Of a stretch of 64,000 bases of DNA, positions 50,457 through 58,373 are shown in pieces. The notes beneath the pieces are model-generated. The model saw only the letters and a program-made list of their open reading frames with translations, did no database searches and was not told the DNA's origin. Position 1 is the first letter of the stretch, and each line of letters opens with the position of its first letter. The position numbers and the translations under genes were made by a program. Location of the stretch: positions 5,500,001 through 5,564,000 of the forward strand of contig NZ_AP023356.1 in assembly GCF_018324205.1 (NCBI RefSeq), written 5' to 3'. Origin of the DNA: Actinoplanes ianthinogenes. GTDB lineage: Bacteria; Actinomycetota; Actinomycetes; Mycobacteriales; Micromonosporaceae.

Positions 50457-51977
50457 TCAGCTGAGCTTGGGCTCCACCCAGCCGTTCTCGACCAGGTAGC
50501 CGAGGACCAGCTCGACGGCCTCGGCGACGGACATCGTGGTGGTGTCCAGGGTCAGCTCGGCGTCGGCCGGCTCCTCGTACGGGTCGTCGATGCCGGTCAT
50601 GCCGCGCAGCTGGCCGGCCCGGGCGCGGGCGTACAGGCCCTTGCGGTCGCGGCGCTCGCAGACCTCGAGCGGGGTGGCCACGTGCACCAGGATGAAGCCG
50701 GCGCCGGCCTCCACGGCCATCCGGCGCACCGCGGCACGGGCCGCCTCGTACGGCGCGATCGGGCAGGCCACCGCCATCCCGCGGTGCCGGCCCACCTCGG
50801 CCGCCACCCAGCCGATCCGGCGCACGTTGCGGTCCCGGTCGGCCTTGCTGAAGCCCAGCCCGGCGGTCAGCTCGCGGCGCACCACGTCACCGTCGAGCAG
50901 GGTCACCGTCCGGTCGCCGGTCTCCCGCAGCGCGTCCGCCAGGTTGCGGGCGATGGTCGACTTGCCGGAGCCGGACAGCCCGGTGAAGAAGACCACCAGG
51001 CCGCGGTGCCGGCGCGGCGGCCGGACCCGGGACAGCTCCTTGGCCACCGCGGGCGGGGTGTGCCACTCGGGCAGCGGGAAGCCCCGGTCCAGCAGGTCGT
51101 CGATCTCGGCCGGGGTCATCGCCAGCCGGCGGTTGCGCGGCGGGATGTCGTCGCGCCAGCGCCACTGCCCGTCCCGGTTGTCGTACGCCAACTCGCGCGG
51201 GACCAGCACCCGCAGGCCGGCGCCGGGCAGCGCCTCGACGGTGGAGAGCACGTGGGTCACGCCGTAAGCGGCGGCCACCCGGGAGCGCAGCAGGGCGTCG
51301 CGCATCTCGTCGCCGCGCGGCATCAGCGGCACCGCGACCACGGTGGCCGGGGGCATCCGGTCGCGGGCCGCGAAGACCGCCCGGACCAGCGCCTCGGGTG
51401 GCAGGCCGTCCGGCCCGTGCCCGCTGATCGGGATCAGGATGAGCAGGTGCGCGGCGAGCGTCCGGGCGGCGTGCGCGATCTGCGCGAGCTGCGGCCGGTG
51501 CAGCGGCCGGTCGGCGATCACGCCGAGCACCCGGCCGGGCGGCAGCAGCGCCTTGACCTCCTCCGGCGAGCGGCGCAGGCGCTGGAACGGGCCGTGCCCG
51601 CCGTCGCCCATCTTGCGCACCGGGCCGCCCAGGCCGAACCGGTTGTCGGCGATCCGCCAGACGTCGGCCGCCTCGATCGCGGCGATCGGCGCGCCCTCCA
51701 GGTCGGTCAGCACCACGGTGCGCCGGGCCGGGTCGGCGGGGTCGACCTTCTCGGCGATCTCGGCCGGGACCTCCAGGGTGACCGGGACCGGCCAGGGCGT
51801 GCCGTCGGCCAGCCGGCCGGTCCGCCCGAGCGCGACCAGATCGGCGCGGACCAGGAACCCGGTCAGCGGTGCGTACGCCCCGGAGAGCAGCAGCTCGAGA
51901 TCTGCCAGCTCAAACGGGCGCGGGGCGAACGACGGTGCGTCCCGCAGGACGTCTTCGGGCAGTACCGAGCCACTCAC
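50457..51977 (-). CDS. APS kinase fused to a degenerate ATP-sulfurylase domain
   Basis: 506 residues. The C-terminal APS kinase is intact: GLSGSGKST (333-341), LDGDVVRREL, GFSKADRDRNVRRIGW. It makes PAPS from APS. The N-terminal ~310 residues follow the sulfurylase fold, but the QTRNPLHRAHE motif is replaced by VIADRPLHRPQ and the VGRDHAG motif by VLSTVEA, so it is unlikely to make APS. Supplies PAPS to the two sulfotransferases of the locus. GTG 51977 is the start. Confidence 0.92.
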   Translation of the reverse strand: MSGSVLPEDVLRDAPSFAPRPFELADLELLLSGAYAPLTGFLVRADLVALGRTGRLADGTPWPVPVTLEVPAEIAEKVDPADPARRTVVLTDLEGAPIAAIEAADVWRIADNRFGLGGPVRKMGDGGHGPFQRLRRSPEEVKALLPPGRVLGVIADRPLHRPQLAQIAHAARTLAAHLLILIPISGHGPDGLPPEALVRAVFAARDRMPPATVVAVPLMPRGDEMRDALLRSRVAAAYGVTHVLSTVEALPGAGLRVLVPRELAYDNRDGQWRWRDDIPPRNRRLAMTPAEIDDLLDRGFPLPEWHTPPAVAKELSRVRPPRRHRGLVVFFTGLSGSGKSTIARNLADALRETGDRTVTLLDGDVVRRELTAGLGFSKADRDRNVRRIGWVAAEVGRHRGMAVACPIAPYEAARAAVRRMAVEAGAGFILVHVATPLEVCERRDRKGLYARARAGQLRGMTGIDDPYEEPADAELTLDTTTMSVAEAVELVLGYLVENGWVEPKLS

Positions 51978-52116
51978 CTTGCGATCCCCTTGCCGCGGCT
52001 GACTTGGGTGACAGTTTCGCAGCCCGGTCTGATCCGGTCGAGGCGGGATCGCGATCTCGCGTCGGCGGCCCCAAAATCGTCCGTTTGCCCGATACCAGTT
52101 TGCGAGCGGAGCTTCC

Positions 52117-52144
52117 TGGACAATTACGGATCATCCTCTAATAC
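52117..52144 (+). promoter_or_regulatory. Promoter of the second GH26-like gene
   Basis: TGGACA (52117-52122), a 16-base spacer, TAATAC (52139-52144); the expected start point is at or next to GTG 52154, so this is a leaderless transcript. Confidence 0.65.
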
Positions 52145-52153
52145 TGGGCGATT

Positions 52154-53407
52154 GTGAGACAGATCCTGCACGTCACCGCGCTGGGCACCGCCTTCGCGAT
52201 GTCCGTCGCGGCCACCCTGGCCTGGGCCTGGACCGGAGGTGTGGAACAGCTCGGGCTGACCCCGTACGGAGATCCGGTGGTCACCGCCGCACCGGGCGCC
52301 AGCACGGCGTACCGGAAAATTCAGCCTGCCGAGACCACCTCGCCCACCGCGACCTTCACCGCGGACCTGGATCGGCCGTCCCGGATCCGGCCGACCGTGC
52401 TCAGCGGCGCGGAGCGACCGCTGCGGCAGGGCCTGCCGGGCGGCGCGGCCTCGGCACGCAAGCCCTGCCACCTCGCGGACAAGCTGGTGCCCACCTGCGG
52501 CGTGCTGTGGGGCGTGGCGCCCGGCGCGCGGACCGAGGAGCGCGGGCCCGGCGCGCTCGCCGACTTCGAGCGCAAGACCGGCCGGCACCAGGCGATCTAC
52601 CACGCCTACCACCACGGGATCCGGCAGGTGTTCCCGACCGAGCAGGAGATCGCCATCGCCCGGCAGCCCGGGCGCAAGCGGATCCTGCTGCTCAACTGGA
52701 AACCGGAGAGCACCACCTGGGCCGGGATCGCCCGCGGCGACCGGCGCACCGACGCGTTCCTCGACCGGATGGCCGAGCACCTGCGCCGCGACTTCCGCGA
52801 GCCGTTCTACTTCGCGATCCACCACGAGGCCGAGGACCAGGTGCGCGAGCGGCGCGGCTCGGGGTACACGGCGCGCGACTACGCGGCGATGTTCCGGCAC
52901 GTGGTGCAGCGGCTGCGGGCGCACGGGGCGACCAACATGGTGACCGTGCTGGTGCACATGGCGTATGTCCCGCACACCACGAAGAGCTGGTTCAGCGACA
53001 TGTATCCGGGGGACGACGTGGTCGACTGGATCGGGTTCGACACCTACTCGTACAGCGACCCGGGGTACGGACACGGGGACTTCGCCGAGCTGCTCAACCG
53101 GCGGTCGGCGCTCAAGCCGGGGTGGCCCGGGTTCTACAACTGGGTGCGCGCCCGGCACCCCGGGAAGCCGCTGATGGTGGCCGAGTGGGGGGTGTGGTTC
53201 AGCAAGCGCAACCCCGGGCACATGGCCGAGTTCTACCGCGAGGTGGGGCAGCAGATCGGGCGGTTCCCGGCGATCAAGGCGATGGTGCACTTCGAGACGC
53301 CGGCCAATCAGAAGGGGCAGGACTCGTCGGTGGACTGCACGCCGGCCGCCCTGCGCGAGTACCGGCGGCTCGGCAAGCTCCCGGTCTTCCAGGTGTCGCT
53401 GGGCTGA
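52154..53407 (+). CDS. GH26-like secreted glycosidase
   Basis: 417 residues. An N-terminal hydrophobic helix (VTALGTAFAMSVAATLAWAW) acts as anchor or signal, then a linker, then a barrel with acid/base E225 (FAIHHEAED) and nucleophile E344 (LMVAEWGVW). CHLADK and LVPTCGV hold a likely disulfide. Second GH26-like enzyme of the locus, transcribed away from the PAPS gene. Confidence 0.83.
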   Translation: MRQILHVTALGTAFAMSVAATLAWAWTGGVEQLGLTPYGDPVVTAAPGASTAYRKIQPAETTSPTATFTADLDRPSRIRPTVLSGAERPLRQGLPGGAASARKPCHLADKLVPTCGVLWGVAPGARTEERGPGALADFERKTGRHQAIYHAYHHGIRQVFPTEQEIAIARQPGRKRILLLNWKPESTTWAGIARGDRRTDAFLDRMAEHLRRDFREPFYFAIHHEAEDQVRERRGSGYTARDYAAMFRHVVQRLRAHGATNMVTVLVHMAYVPHTTKSWFSDMYPGDDVVDWIGFDTYSYSDPGYGHGDFAELLNRRSALKPGWPGFYNWVRARHPGKPLMVAEWGVWFSKRNPGHMAEFYREVGQQIGRFPAIKAMVHFETPANQKGQDSSVDCTPAALREYRRLGKLPVFQVSLG

Positions 53408-53425
53408 ACCTGTGAGGATGCTGAG

Positions 53426-53452
53426 GGACCCTGAGAGCGCCTCAGGGTCCTT
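53426..53452 (+). terminator. Terminator after the second GH26-like gene
   Basis: GGACCCTGAG, loop AGCGC, CTCAGGGTCC, then TT; 18 bases after the stop. Confidence 0.8.
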
Positions 53453-53492
53453 CCGGATTCAGTGGGGTGCGATGGCTTCCTAGGCTGAGGCC

Positions 53493-54407
53493 GTGAACAT
53501 CATCGCTACTCAAGCGCTCACCAAGACGTACGGGGGCGGGGTGACCGCCCTGGCCGATCTCACCGTCGAGGTCGAGGCCGGCGTCATCGGCCTTGTCGGC
53601 GCCAACGGCGCCGGCAAGAGCACGTTCATCAAAATCATGCTCGGCTTGATCGCGCCCAGCGCCGGCACGGTCCGGGTCTTCGACCTCGACCCGGTCACCC
53701 AGACCGACAAGGTGCGGGCCAGGGTCGGATACATGCCGGAGAACGACTGCCTGCCGCCCGACGTGTCGGCCGCCGAGTTCGTCACCCACCTGGCCCGGAT
53801 GAGCGGCCTGCCGCGCACCACGGCCCGGGAGCGGGCCTCCGAGGCGCTGCGGCACGTCGGCCTCTACGAGGAGCGGTATCGGCAGATCGGTGGCTACTCC
53901 ACCGGCATGAAGCAGCGGGTCAAGCTCGCCCAGGCGCTGGTGCACGACCCCGACCTGCTACTGCTGGACGAGCCGACCAACGGCCTCGACCCGGCCGGCC
54001 GGGACGCCATGCTCGCCCTGATCCACCGGATCGGCAACGAGTTCGGCATCTCCGTGGTGGTCTGCTCGCACCTGCTCGGCGAGGTCGAGCGGATCTGCGA
54101 CTCGCTGATCGCCATCCAGGGCGGCCGCCTGCTGCGCGCCGACCGGATCTCCTCGATGACCGCCGCCTCCGACGTGCTGGCGGTCGAGGTCAGCGAGGGC
54201 GCCGACCAGCTCGCCGCCCACCTCACCCAGATGGGTCTGGTGGTGTCCCGCGACGGGCGGATGCTGCTGGTGCCGCTCGACTCGGACGCGGCGTACGACC
54301 GGATCCTGCGCGCCGTCACCGAGCTCGACCTCAACCTGCACCGTCTGGACCAGCGCCGGCACCGGGTGGCCGAGCTCTTCACCACGAAGGAGACCGCCGA
54401 TGTCTGA
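53493..54407 (+). CDS. ABC transporter ATP-binding protein
   Basis: 304 residues. Walker A GANGAGKST, signature YSTGMKQRVKLAQAL, Walker B LLLLDEPTNGLD and switch H in VVCSHLLGE are present. Exporter-type (ABC-2). GTG 53493 follows a TAGGCT seven bases upstream, so it may be leaderless. First gene of a four-gene operon; overlaps its permease by eight bases. Confidence 0.93.
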   Translation: MNIIATQALTKTYGGGVTALADLTVEVEAGVIGLVGANGAGKSTFIKIMLGLIAPSAGTVRVFDLDPVTQTDKVRARVGYMPENDCLPPDVSAAEFVTHLARMSGLPRTTARERASEALRHVGLYEERYRQIGGYSTGMKQRVKLAQALVHDPDLLLLDEPTNGLDPAGRDAMLALIHRIGNEFGISVVVCSHLLGEVERICDSLIAIQGGRLLRADRISSMTAASDVLAVEVSEGADQLAAHLTQMGLVVSRDGRMLLVPLDSDAAYDRILRAVTELDLNLHRLDQRRHRVAELFTTKETADV

Positions 54408-55260
54408 GACCGGCGTCATCCATGACATCGGCTATCAGCGGTACACCGGCCCCCGGCTGGGCCGCGCCGCCGCGATCAACGCGCTCTACGTGCACGGGCT
54501 GCGTGCCGCGTACGGGCTGGGCCGCTCCGCCAAAGCCAAGATCTTCCCGTGGCTGGTCGCCGGCATCACCGTGCTGGTCGCGGTGATCATCGCGGCGGTC
54601 AAGTCGCAGATCCCGGACTTCGAGTTCGGTTACGCCGAGTTCGACGACTCGCTGAGCTGGCTGATCATCTTCTTCGCCGCGATCCTGGCGCCCACGCTGG
54701 TCTCCCGGGACATCCGCTCCGGGACGCTCCCGCTGTACTTCAGCCGCCCGCTGCGCGCCGCGGACTACGTGATCGCCAAGTTCCTGGCGATGACCACGGC
54801 CATCTTCCTGCTCCTCGGCGTCCCGCAGCTGATCATGTTCCTGGGCGCCGCGTTCACCACCAAGAAGGGCTTCTCCGGGGTCTGGGACGAGGTGCGGGAC
54901 CTGGTGCCCGGACTGGGGTACAGCGTGGTCTGGGCGCTGCTGTTCACCAGCATCGGCCTGCTGATCGCGTCGCTGACCGGCAAGCAGGCGTTCGCCGCCG
55001 GCGGCATCGTCGCGGTGTTCCTGATGACCACCCCGGTGGTCGGTGTGATGAGCGTGCTGCCGTCCACCACCGCCAACCACCTGGCCGGCCTGGTCAGCCC
55101 GATGACTCTGATCAGCGGGTTCGGCTCCTGGGCGTTCGGCACCGAGATCGGCATCGACCTGGGCCGGTACGGCCCGATCTACGGCATCGAGGCGTTCTGC
55201 CTGATCGCCGCCTGCCTCCTGCTCCTGCTCGCCCGCTACCGGAAGGTGGCCGCGCTGTGA
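54400..55260 (+). CDS. ABC-2 type transporter permease
   Basis: 286 residues with about six helices; LAPTLVSRDIRSGTLPLYFSRPLRAADYV is the coupling region after the first helices (shown here only to identify the ABC-2 pattern, SRDIRSGTL...SRPL). Partner of the ATPase before it. Overlaps the next ATPase by four bases (GTGA). Confidence 0.88.
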   Translation: MSETGVIHDIGYQRYTGPRLGRAAAINALYVHGLRAAYGLGRSAKAKIFPWLVAGITVLVAVIIAAVKSQIPDFEFGYAEFDDSLSWLIIFFAAILAPTLVSRDIRSGTLPLYFSRPLRAADYVIAKFLAMTTAIFLLLGVPQLIMFLGAAFTTKKGFSGVWDEVRDLVPGLGYSVVWALLFTSIGLLIASLTGKQAFAAGGIVAVFLMTTPVVGVMSVLPSTTANHLAGLVSPMTLISGFGSWAFGTEIGIDLGRYGPIYGIEAFCLIAACLLLLLARYRKVAAL

Positions 55261-56219
55261 CGACCTCTGTGGAACCCTCGGCCCCCGCGGTGCCGGACGA
55301 CATCGCGCCCGGCGTGGTCGACCTGCGCAACGTCTCCCGCTGGTACGGCAACGTCGTCGCGGTCAACGACATCACCATGGCGCTCGGCACCGGCGTGACC
55401 GGCCTGCTCGGCCCGAACGGCGCCGGCAAGACCACGATCCTGCACATGATGGCCGGCTTCCTGGCCCCGTCCCGGGGTGCGGTCACCATCCACGGCAAGC
55501 CCACCTGGCGCAACCCGGCCGTCTATCGCGACCTGGGCCTGGTCACCGAGCGCGAGGCGGTGCACGCCTTCCTCACCGCCGAGCAGTTCGTGCTGGCCTG
55601 CGCCAAGATGCAGAAACTGCGTGACCCGGCCGGGGCCACCCGCCGCGCTCTCGAACTGGTCGAGATGACCGACGCCGCGAACCGCCGGATCGGCACCTTC
55701 TCCAAGGGCATGCGGCAGCGCACCCGGGTGGCCGCCGCGCTGGTCCACGAGCCGAAGGTGCTGCTGCTCGACGAGCCGTTCAACGGCATGGACCCGCGGC
55801 AGCGGATGCACATGATGGAGCTGCTGCACTCCCTCGGCGACAACGGGCACACCATCCTGTTCAGCTCGCACATCCTGGAGGAGGTCGAGCAGGTCGCCGG
55901 GCTGGTCCAGGTGATCGTGGCGGGCCGGCTCGCCGCCTCCGGCGACTACCGCAAGATCCGCCGGCTGATGACCAACCGGCCGCACGTGTTCGCCGTGCGC
56001 AGCTCCGACGACCGGCGGCTGGCGGTCGCGCTGATCGCCGAGAAATCGGTGGCCGGCATCGAGATCGAGAACGGCGGGATGACCGTCCGTGCCTCGGACT
56101 ACGGCGACTTCACCCGCGCCCTTCCCCGTATCGCCCTCGACCAGGGGATCCGCCTGCACCAGCTGGTGCCGTCGGACGAGTCCCTGGAGAGCGTCTTCTC
56201 CTACCTGCTGGAGGCCTGA
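55257..56219 (+). CDS. ABC transporter ATP-binding protein (second)
   Basis: 320 residues. Walker A GPNGAGKTT, signature FSKGMRQRTRVAAAL, Walker B LLLDEPFNGMD, switch H in FSSHILEE. A ~30-residue N-terminal extension precedes the domain and an 80-residue C-terminal regulatory domain follows. GTG 55257 was chosen at the permease overlap. Pairs with the following permease (TGATG). Confidence 0.93.
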   Translation: MTTSVEPSAPAVPDDIAPGVVDLRNVSRWYGNVVAVNDITMALGTGVTGLLGPNGAGKTTILHMMAGFLAPSRGAVTIHGKPTWRNPAVYRDLGLVTEREAVHAFLTAEQFVLACAKMQKLRDPAGATRRALELVEMTDAANRRIGTFSKGMRQRTRVAAALVHEPKVLLLDEPFNGMDPRQRMHMMELLHSLGDNGHTILFSSHILEEVEQVAGLVQVIVAGRLAASGDYRKIRRLMTNRPHVFAVRSSDDRRLAVALIAEKSVAGIEIENGGMTVRASDYGDFTRALPRIALDQGIRLHQLVPSDESLESVFSYLLEA

Positions 56220-56929
56220 TGTCGACCGTCGCCATGATCACGGCGCGCGGCCTCTTCGGCCGGCGCCGGGCGCTCATGCTCCTGCCGCTGCCCCTGCTGC
56301 TGATCGGCCTGGCGGCCGTCTGCAAGGCGTACGACCTGGACCCCACCCAGTGGGGCACCGCGGTCATCGTCGGGCTCGGCTTCGCCGTGGTGCTGCCGGT
56401 GGTGGCCCTGATCGTCGGCACCGGGGTCCTCGGCTCCGAGATCGACGACGGCACGCTGGTGCACATCCTGACCAAGCCGCTGCCCCGCCGGGACATCATC
56501 CTGGCGAAATTCGTGGTCGCCGTACTGGCCACCGCCGTCACCACCACGATCCCGCTCTTCGCGGCCGGCGCTCTGGCCGGCTCGGTGCAGTTCGGCGTCG
56601 CCCTCGCGGTCGCCGCGCTGGTCGGCTCGTTCGCCTACACCGCCCTGTTCCTGCTGCTCAGCCTGCTCACCAAGCGCCCGGTCCTGCTCGGCCTGGTCTA
56701 CATCCTGATCTGGGAGGGCCTGCTGGGCCGCTGGGTGAGCGGCACCCGCGTCCTCTCCATCGAGCAGTACGTGATCACGATCGCGGACAAGCTCCACCCC
56801 ACCACCATCCTCGACGCCAAGGTCGGTCTGATGACGGCCGCGGTGATGAGCGCGGTGTTCGTGGTGCTGTGCACGGTGGTCGCGATCAACCGCCTCGGCT
56901 CCTTCAGCCTGGCCGGCGAAACCAGCTGA
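56219..56929 (+). CDS. ABC-2 type transporter permease (second)
   Basis: 236 residues, about six helices, with EIDDGTLVHILTKPLPRRDIIL matching the ABC-2 motif (E..GTL...KPLPR). The operon therefore encodes two ATPase-permease pairs, perhaps one heteromeric exporter. Substrate unknown; the nearby glycan locus is one possibility but lies across a terminator. Confidence 0.88.
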   Translation: MSTVAMITARGLFGRRRALMLLPLPLLLIGLAAVCKAYDLDPTQWGTAVIVGLGFAVVLPVVALIVGTGVLGSEIDDGTLVHILTKPLPRRDIILAKFVVAVLATAVTTTIPLFAAGALAGSVQFGVALAVAALVGSFAYTALFLLLSLLTKRPVLLGLVYILIWEGLLGRWVSGTRVLSIEQYVITIADKLHPTTILDAKVGLMTAAVMSAVFVVLCTVVAINRLGSFSLAGETS

Positions 56930-56946
56930 CCCCTCTCGACCCCGAT

Positions 56947-56973
56947 GCCCCGCGCGGATCTCCCGCGCGGGGC
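56947..56973 (+). terminator. Terminator after the ABC exporter operon
   Basis: GCCCCGCGCGG, ATCTC, CCGCGCGGGGC; 18 bases after the operon end, followed by GTTCCCGTTT. Confidence 0.75.
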
Positions 56974-58016
56974 GTTCCCGTTTCCGCCCGGGGCCGCCGA
57001 TCTGCCCCGGCCCGCCACCGGTAACGATCATGCGTCCCGGGCCACGAAGCGCCCTTCGCGCCGACCCGGCCGCCGCCCACGGCCCGCCCGGCACCAGGCC
57101 GATCCACGTCCGGCTCACGGTCCGCTGCCCACCCTCGACCGTTGTCCGACATTTCCGGTACGCCCACAGCACCGTGCCCACCTACCGCTTCGGGCCGGCT
57201 CCCGGCTGGCGCCAGTGGCCCTGTCCCCGGTGGGGATAGGGCGGTCAGGGCCAGCCGGGGTTGTCGGGCTGGCGCTAGTGGCCCTATGCCCGGCCGGGAC
57301 AGGGCCGTCAAGGCCAGCCGGCGGTTGTCGGGCTGGTGCTAGTGGCCCTATGCCCGGCCGGGACAGGGCCGTGAGGGCCAGCCGGCGGTTGTCGGGCTGG
57401 CGCCAGTGGTCCTATTCCGGGTGGGGATAGGGCGGTCAGGGCCAGCCGGGGGTTGTCGGGCTGGCGCTAGTGGCCCTATGCCCGGCCGGGACGGGGCGGT
57501 CGGGGCCAGCTGGGGTTGTCGGGCTGGTGCTGGTGGCCCTATTCCGGGTGGGGATAGGGCGGTGAGGGCCAGCCGGTGGTTGTCGGGCTGGCGCTAGTGG
57601 CCCTGTCCCCGGCCGGGATAGGGCGGTCGGGGCCAGCTGGGGGTTGTCGGGCTGGTGCTGGTGGCCCTATGCCCGGCCGGGACGGGGCGGTCGGGGCCAG
57701 CTGGCGTTGTCGGGCTGGTGCTGGTGGCCCTATTCCGGGTGGGGATAGGGCGGTCAGGGCCAGCCGGTGGTTGTCGGGCTGGTGCTGGTGGCCCTATCTC
57801 CGGGCGGGACGGGGCCGTCAGGGCCAGCTCGGCAGCACACGGCAGGGCTGGGCTTCAGGGGCGTACGGAAAGGGCGGGTCGTCGTGGTCGGACCGCGGGG
57901 GGCGGCGGACCGGAACCGGTCATGCGCCCGGATTTGACCGGGTCGCATCCCGCCTTGGCTGGTCGTGGTGAAAGGCGACGCCGCGGTTTCGTCGGTGGGT
58001 GCTTGTAGGTTGCGGC
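56974..58016. other. 1.04-kb gap, non-coding, with tandem array 3
   Basis: 56974-57203 shows no gene. 57204-57829 is the tandem array. 57830-58016 has no gene; a variant of the decamer (GCGTACGGAAAG) lies near 57861. Confidence 0.7.
57204..57829 (+). repeat. Palindromic tandem array 3: ten units of 63-64 bp
   Basis: Unit starts (GGCTGG) at 57204, 57267, 57331, 57395, 57459, 57522, 57586, 57650, 57713 and 57777. Each has outer arms GGCTGG/GCCAGC(C), inner arms GGCCCTAT/ATAGGGC or AGGGCC, and a 10-base linker ending GTTGTC. Two centre types recur: TGCCCGGCCGGGACA and TTCCGGGTGGGGATA. They appear in no simple order, which suggests copying and conversion among units. Confidence 0.92.
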
Positions 58017-58259
58017 GTGACGGGGATGGATTGGACGGATGTTCGGGCCCGGGTGGCGGCCCTCGCCGCGCATCCGGGTGGCGCTGAGGTGTTCGGCGGG
58101 CGGCTGGGGCACGGCTGGATGCTGGAGCCGCCGCTGACGGCGGCGGAGCTGGCCGAGGTGGAGGGGCAGATCGGGAGCGAGCTGCCGGGGGAGTATCGGT
58201 CGTTTCTGCTGCAGGTGAGCCGGGGTGGCGCGGGGCGGCGACGGGAAAGTAGGCGGTGA
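58017..58259 (+). pseudogene. Truncated SMI1/KNR4-family gene
   Basis: From GTG 58017 (or ATG 58026) the frame encodes ~80 residues: MDWTDVRARVAALAAH, LEPPLTAAELAEVEGQIG, LPGEYRSFLLQVSRGGAG. This is the N-terminal half of an SMI1/KNR4 domain, normally ~150 residues or more. After RGGAG the frame falls into Arg-rich sequence and the 16-bp repeats, so the 3' half is gone. SMI1/KNR4 proteins often act as toxin immunity proteins; this copy is likely dead. Confidence 0.7.
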
Positions 58260-58278
58260 GGCCGAGCGGACCGTGCGG

Positions 58279-58338
58279 GAAGCGGCCCCAAAAGGAAGCG
58301 GCCACAAAAGACGGCGGCCACAAAAGAAAGCGGCCCGG
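58279..58338 (+). repeat. 16-bp direct repeats abutting the ppc terminator
   Basis: GAAGCGGCCCCAAAAG, GAAGCGGCCACAAAAG and ACGGCGGCCACAAAAG follow each other at an exact 16-bp period from 58279; the partial fourth copy (AAAGCGGCCCGG) is the left arm of the ppc terminator. Confidence 0.8.
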
Positions 58339-58362
58339 AAGCCGAACGCTCCCGGGCCGCTT
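58328..58362 (-). terminator. Terminator of ppc
   Basis: AAGCGGCCCGG (58328-58338) pairs with CCGGGCCGCTT (58352-58362). On the minus strand it is followed by TCTTTTGTGG. Confidence 0.88.
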
Positions 58363-58373
58363 GATCAGAAAGA

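Noticed and set aside
57204..57829. Repetitive protein-coding frames across array 3 (Gly/Ala/Arg-rich peptides) and similar ones in arrays 1 and 2
   Set aside because: The period is 63-64 bp and mostly 64, so the frame rotates between units; no ribosome site or domain; frames are open on several phases because of GC content.
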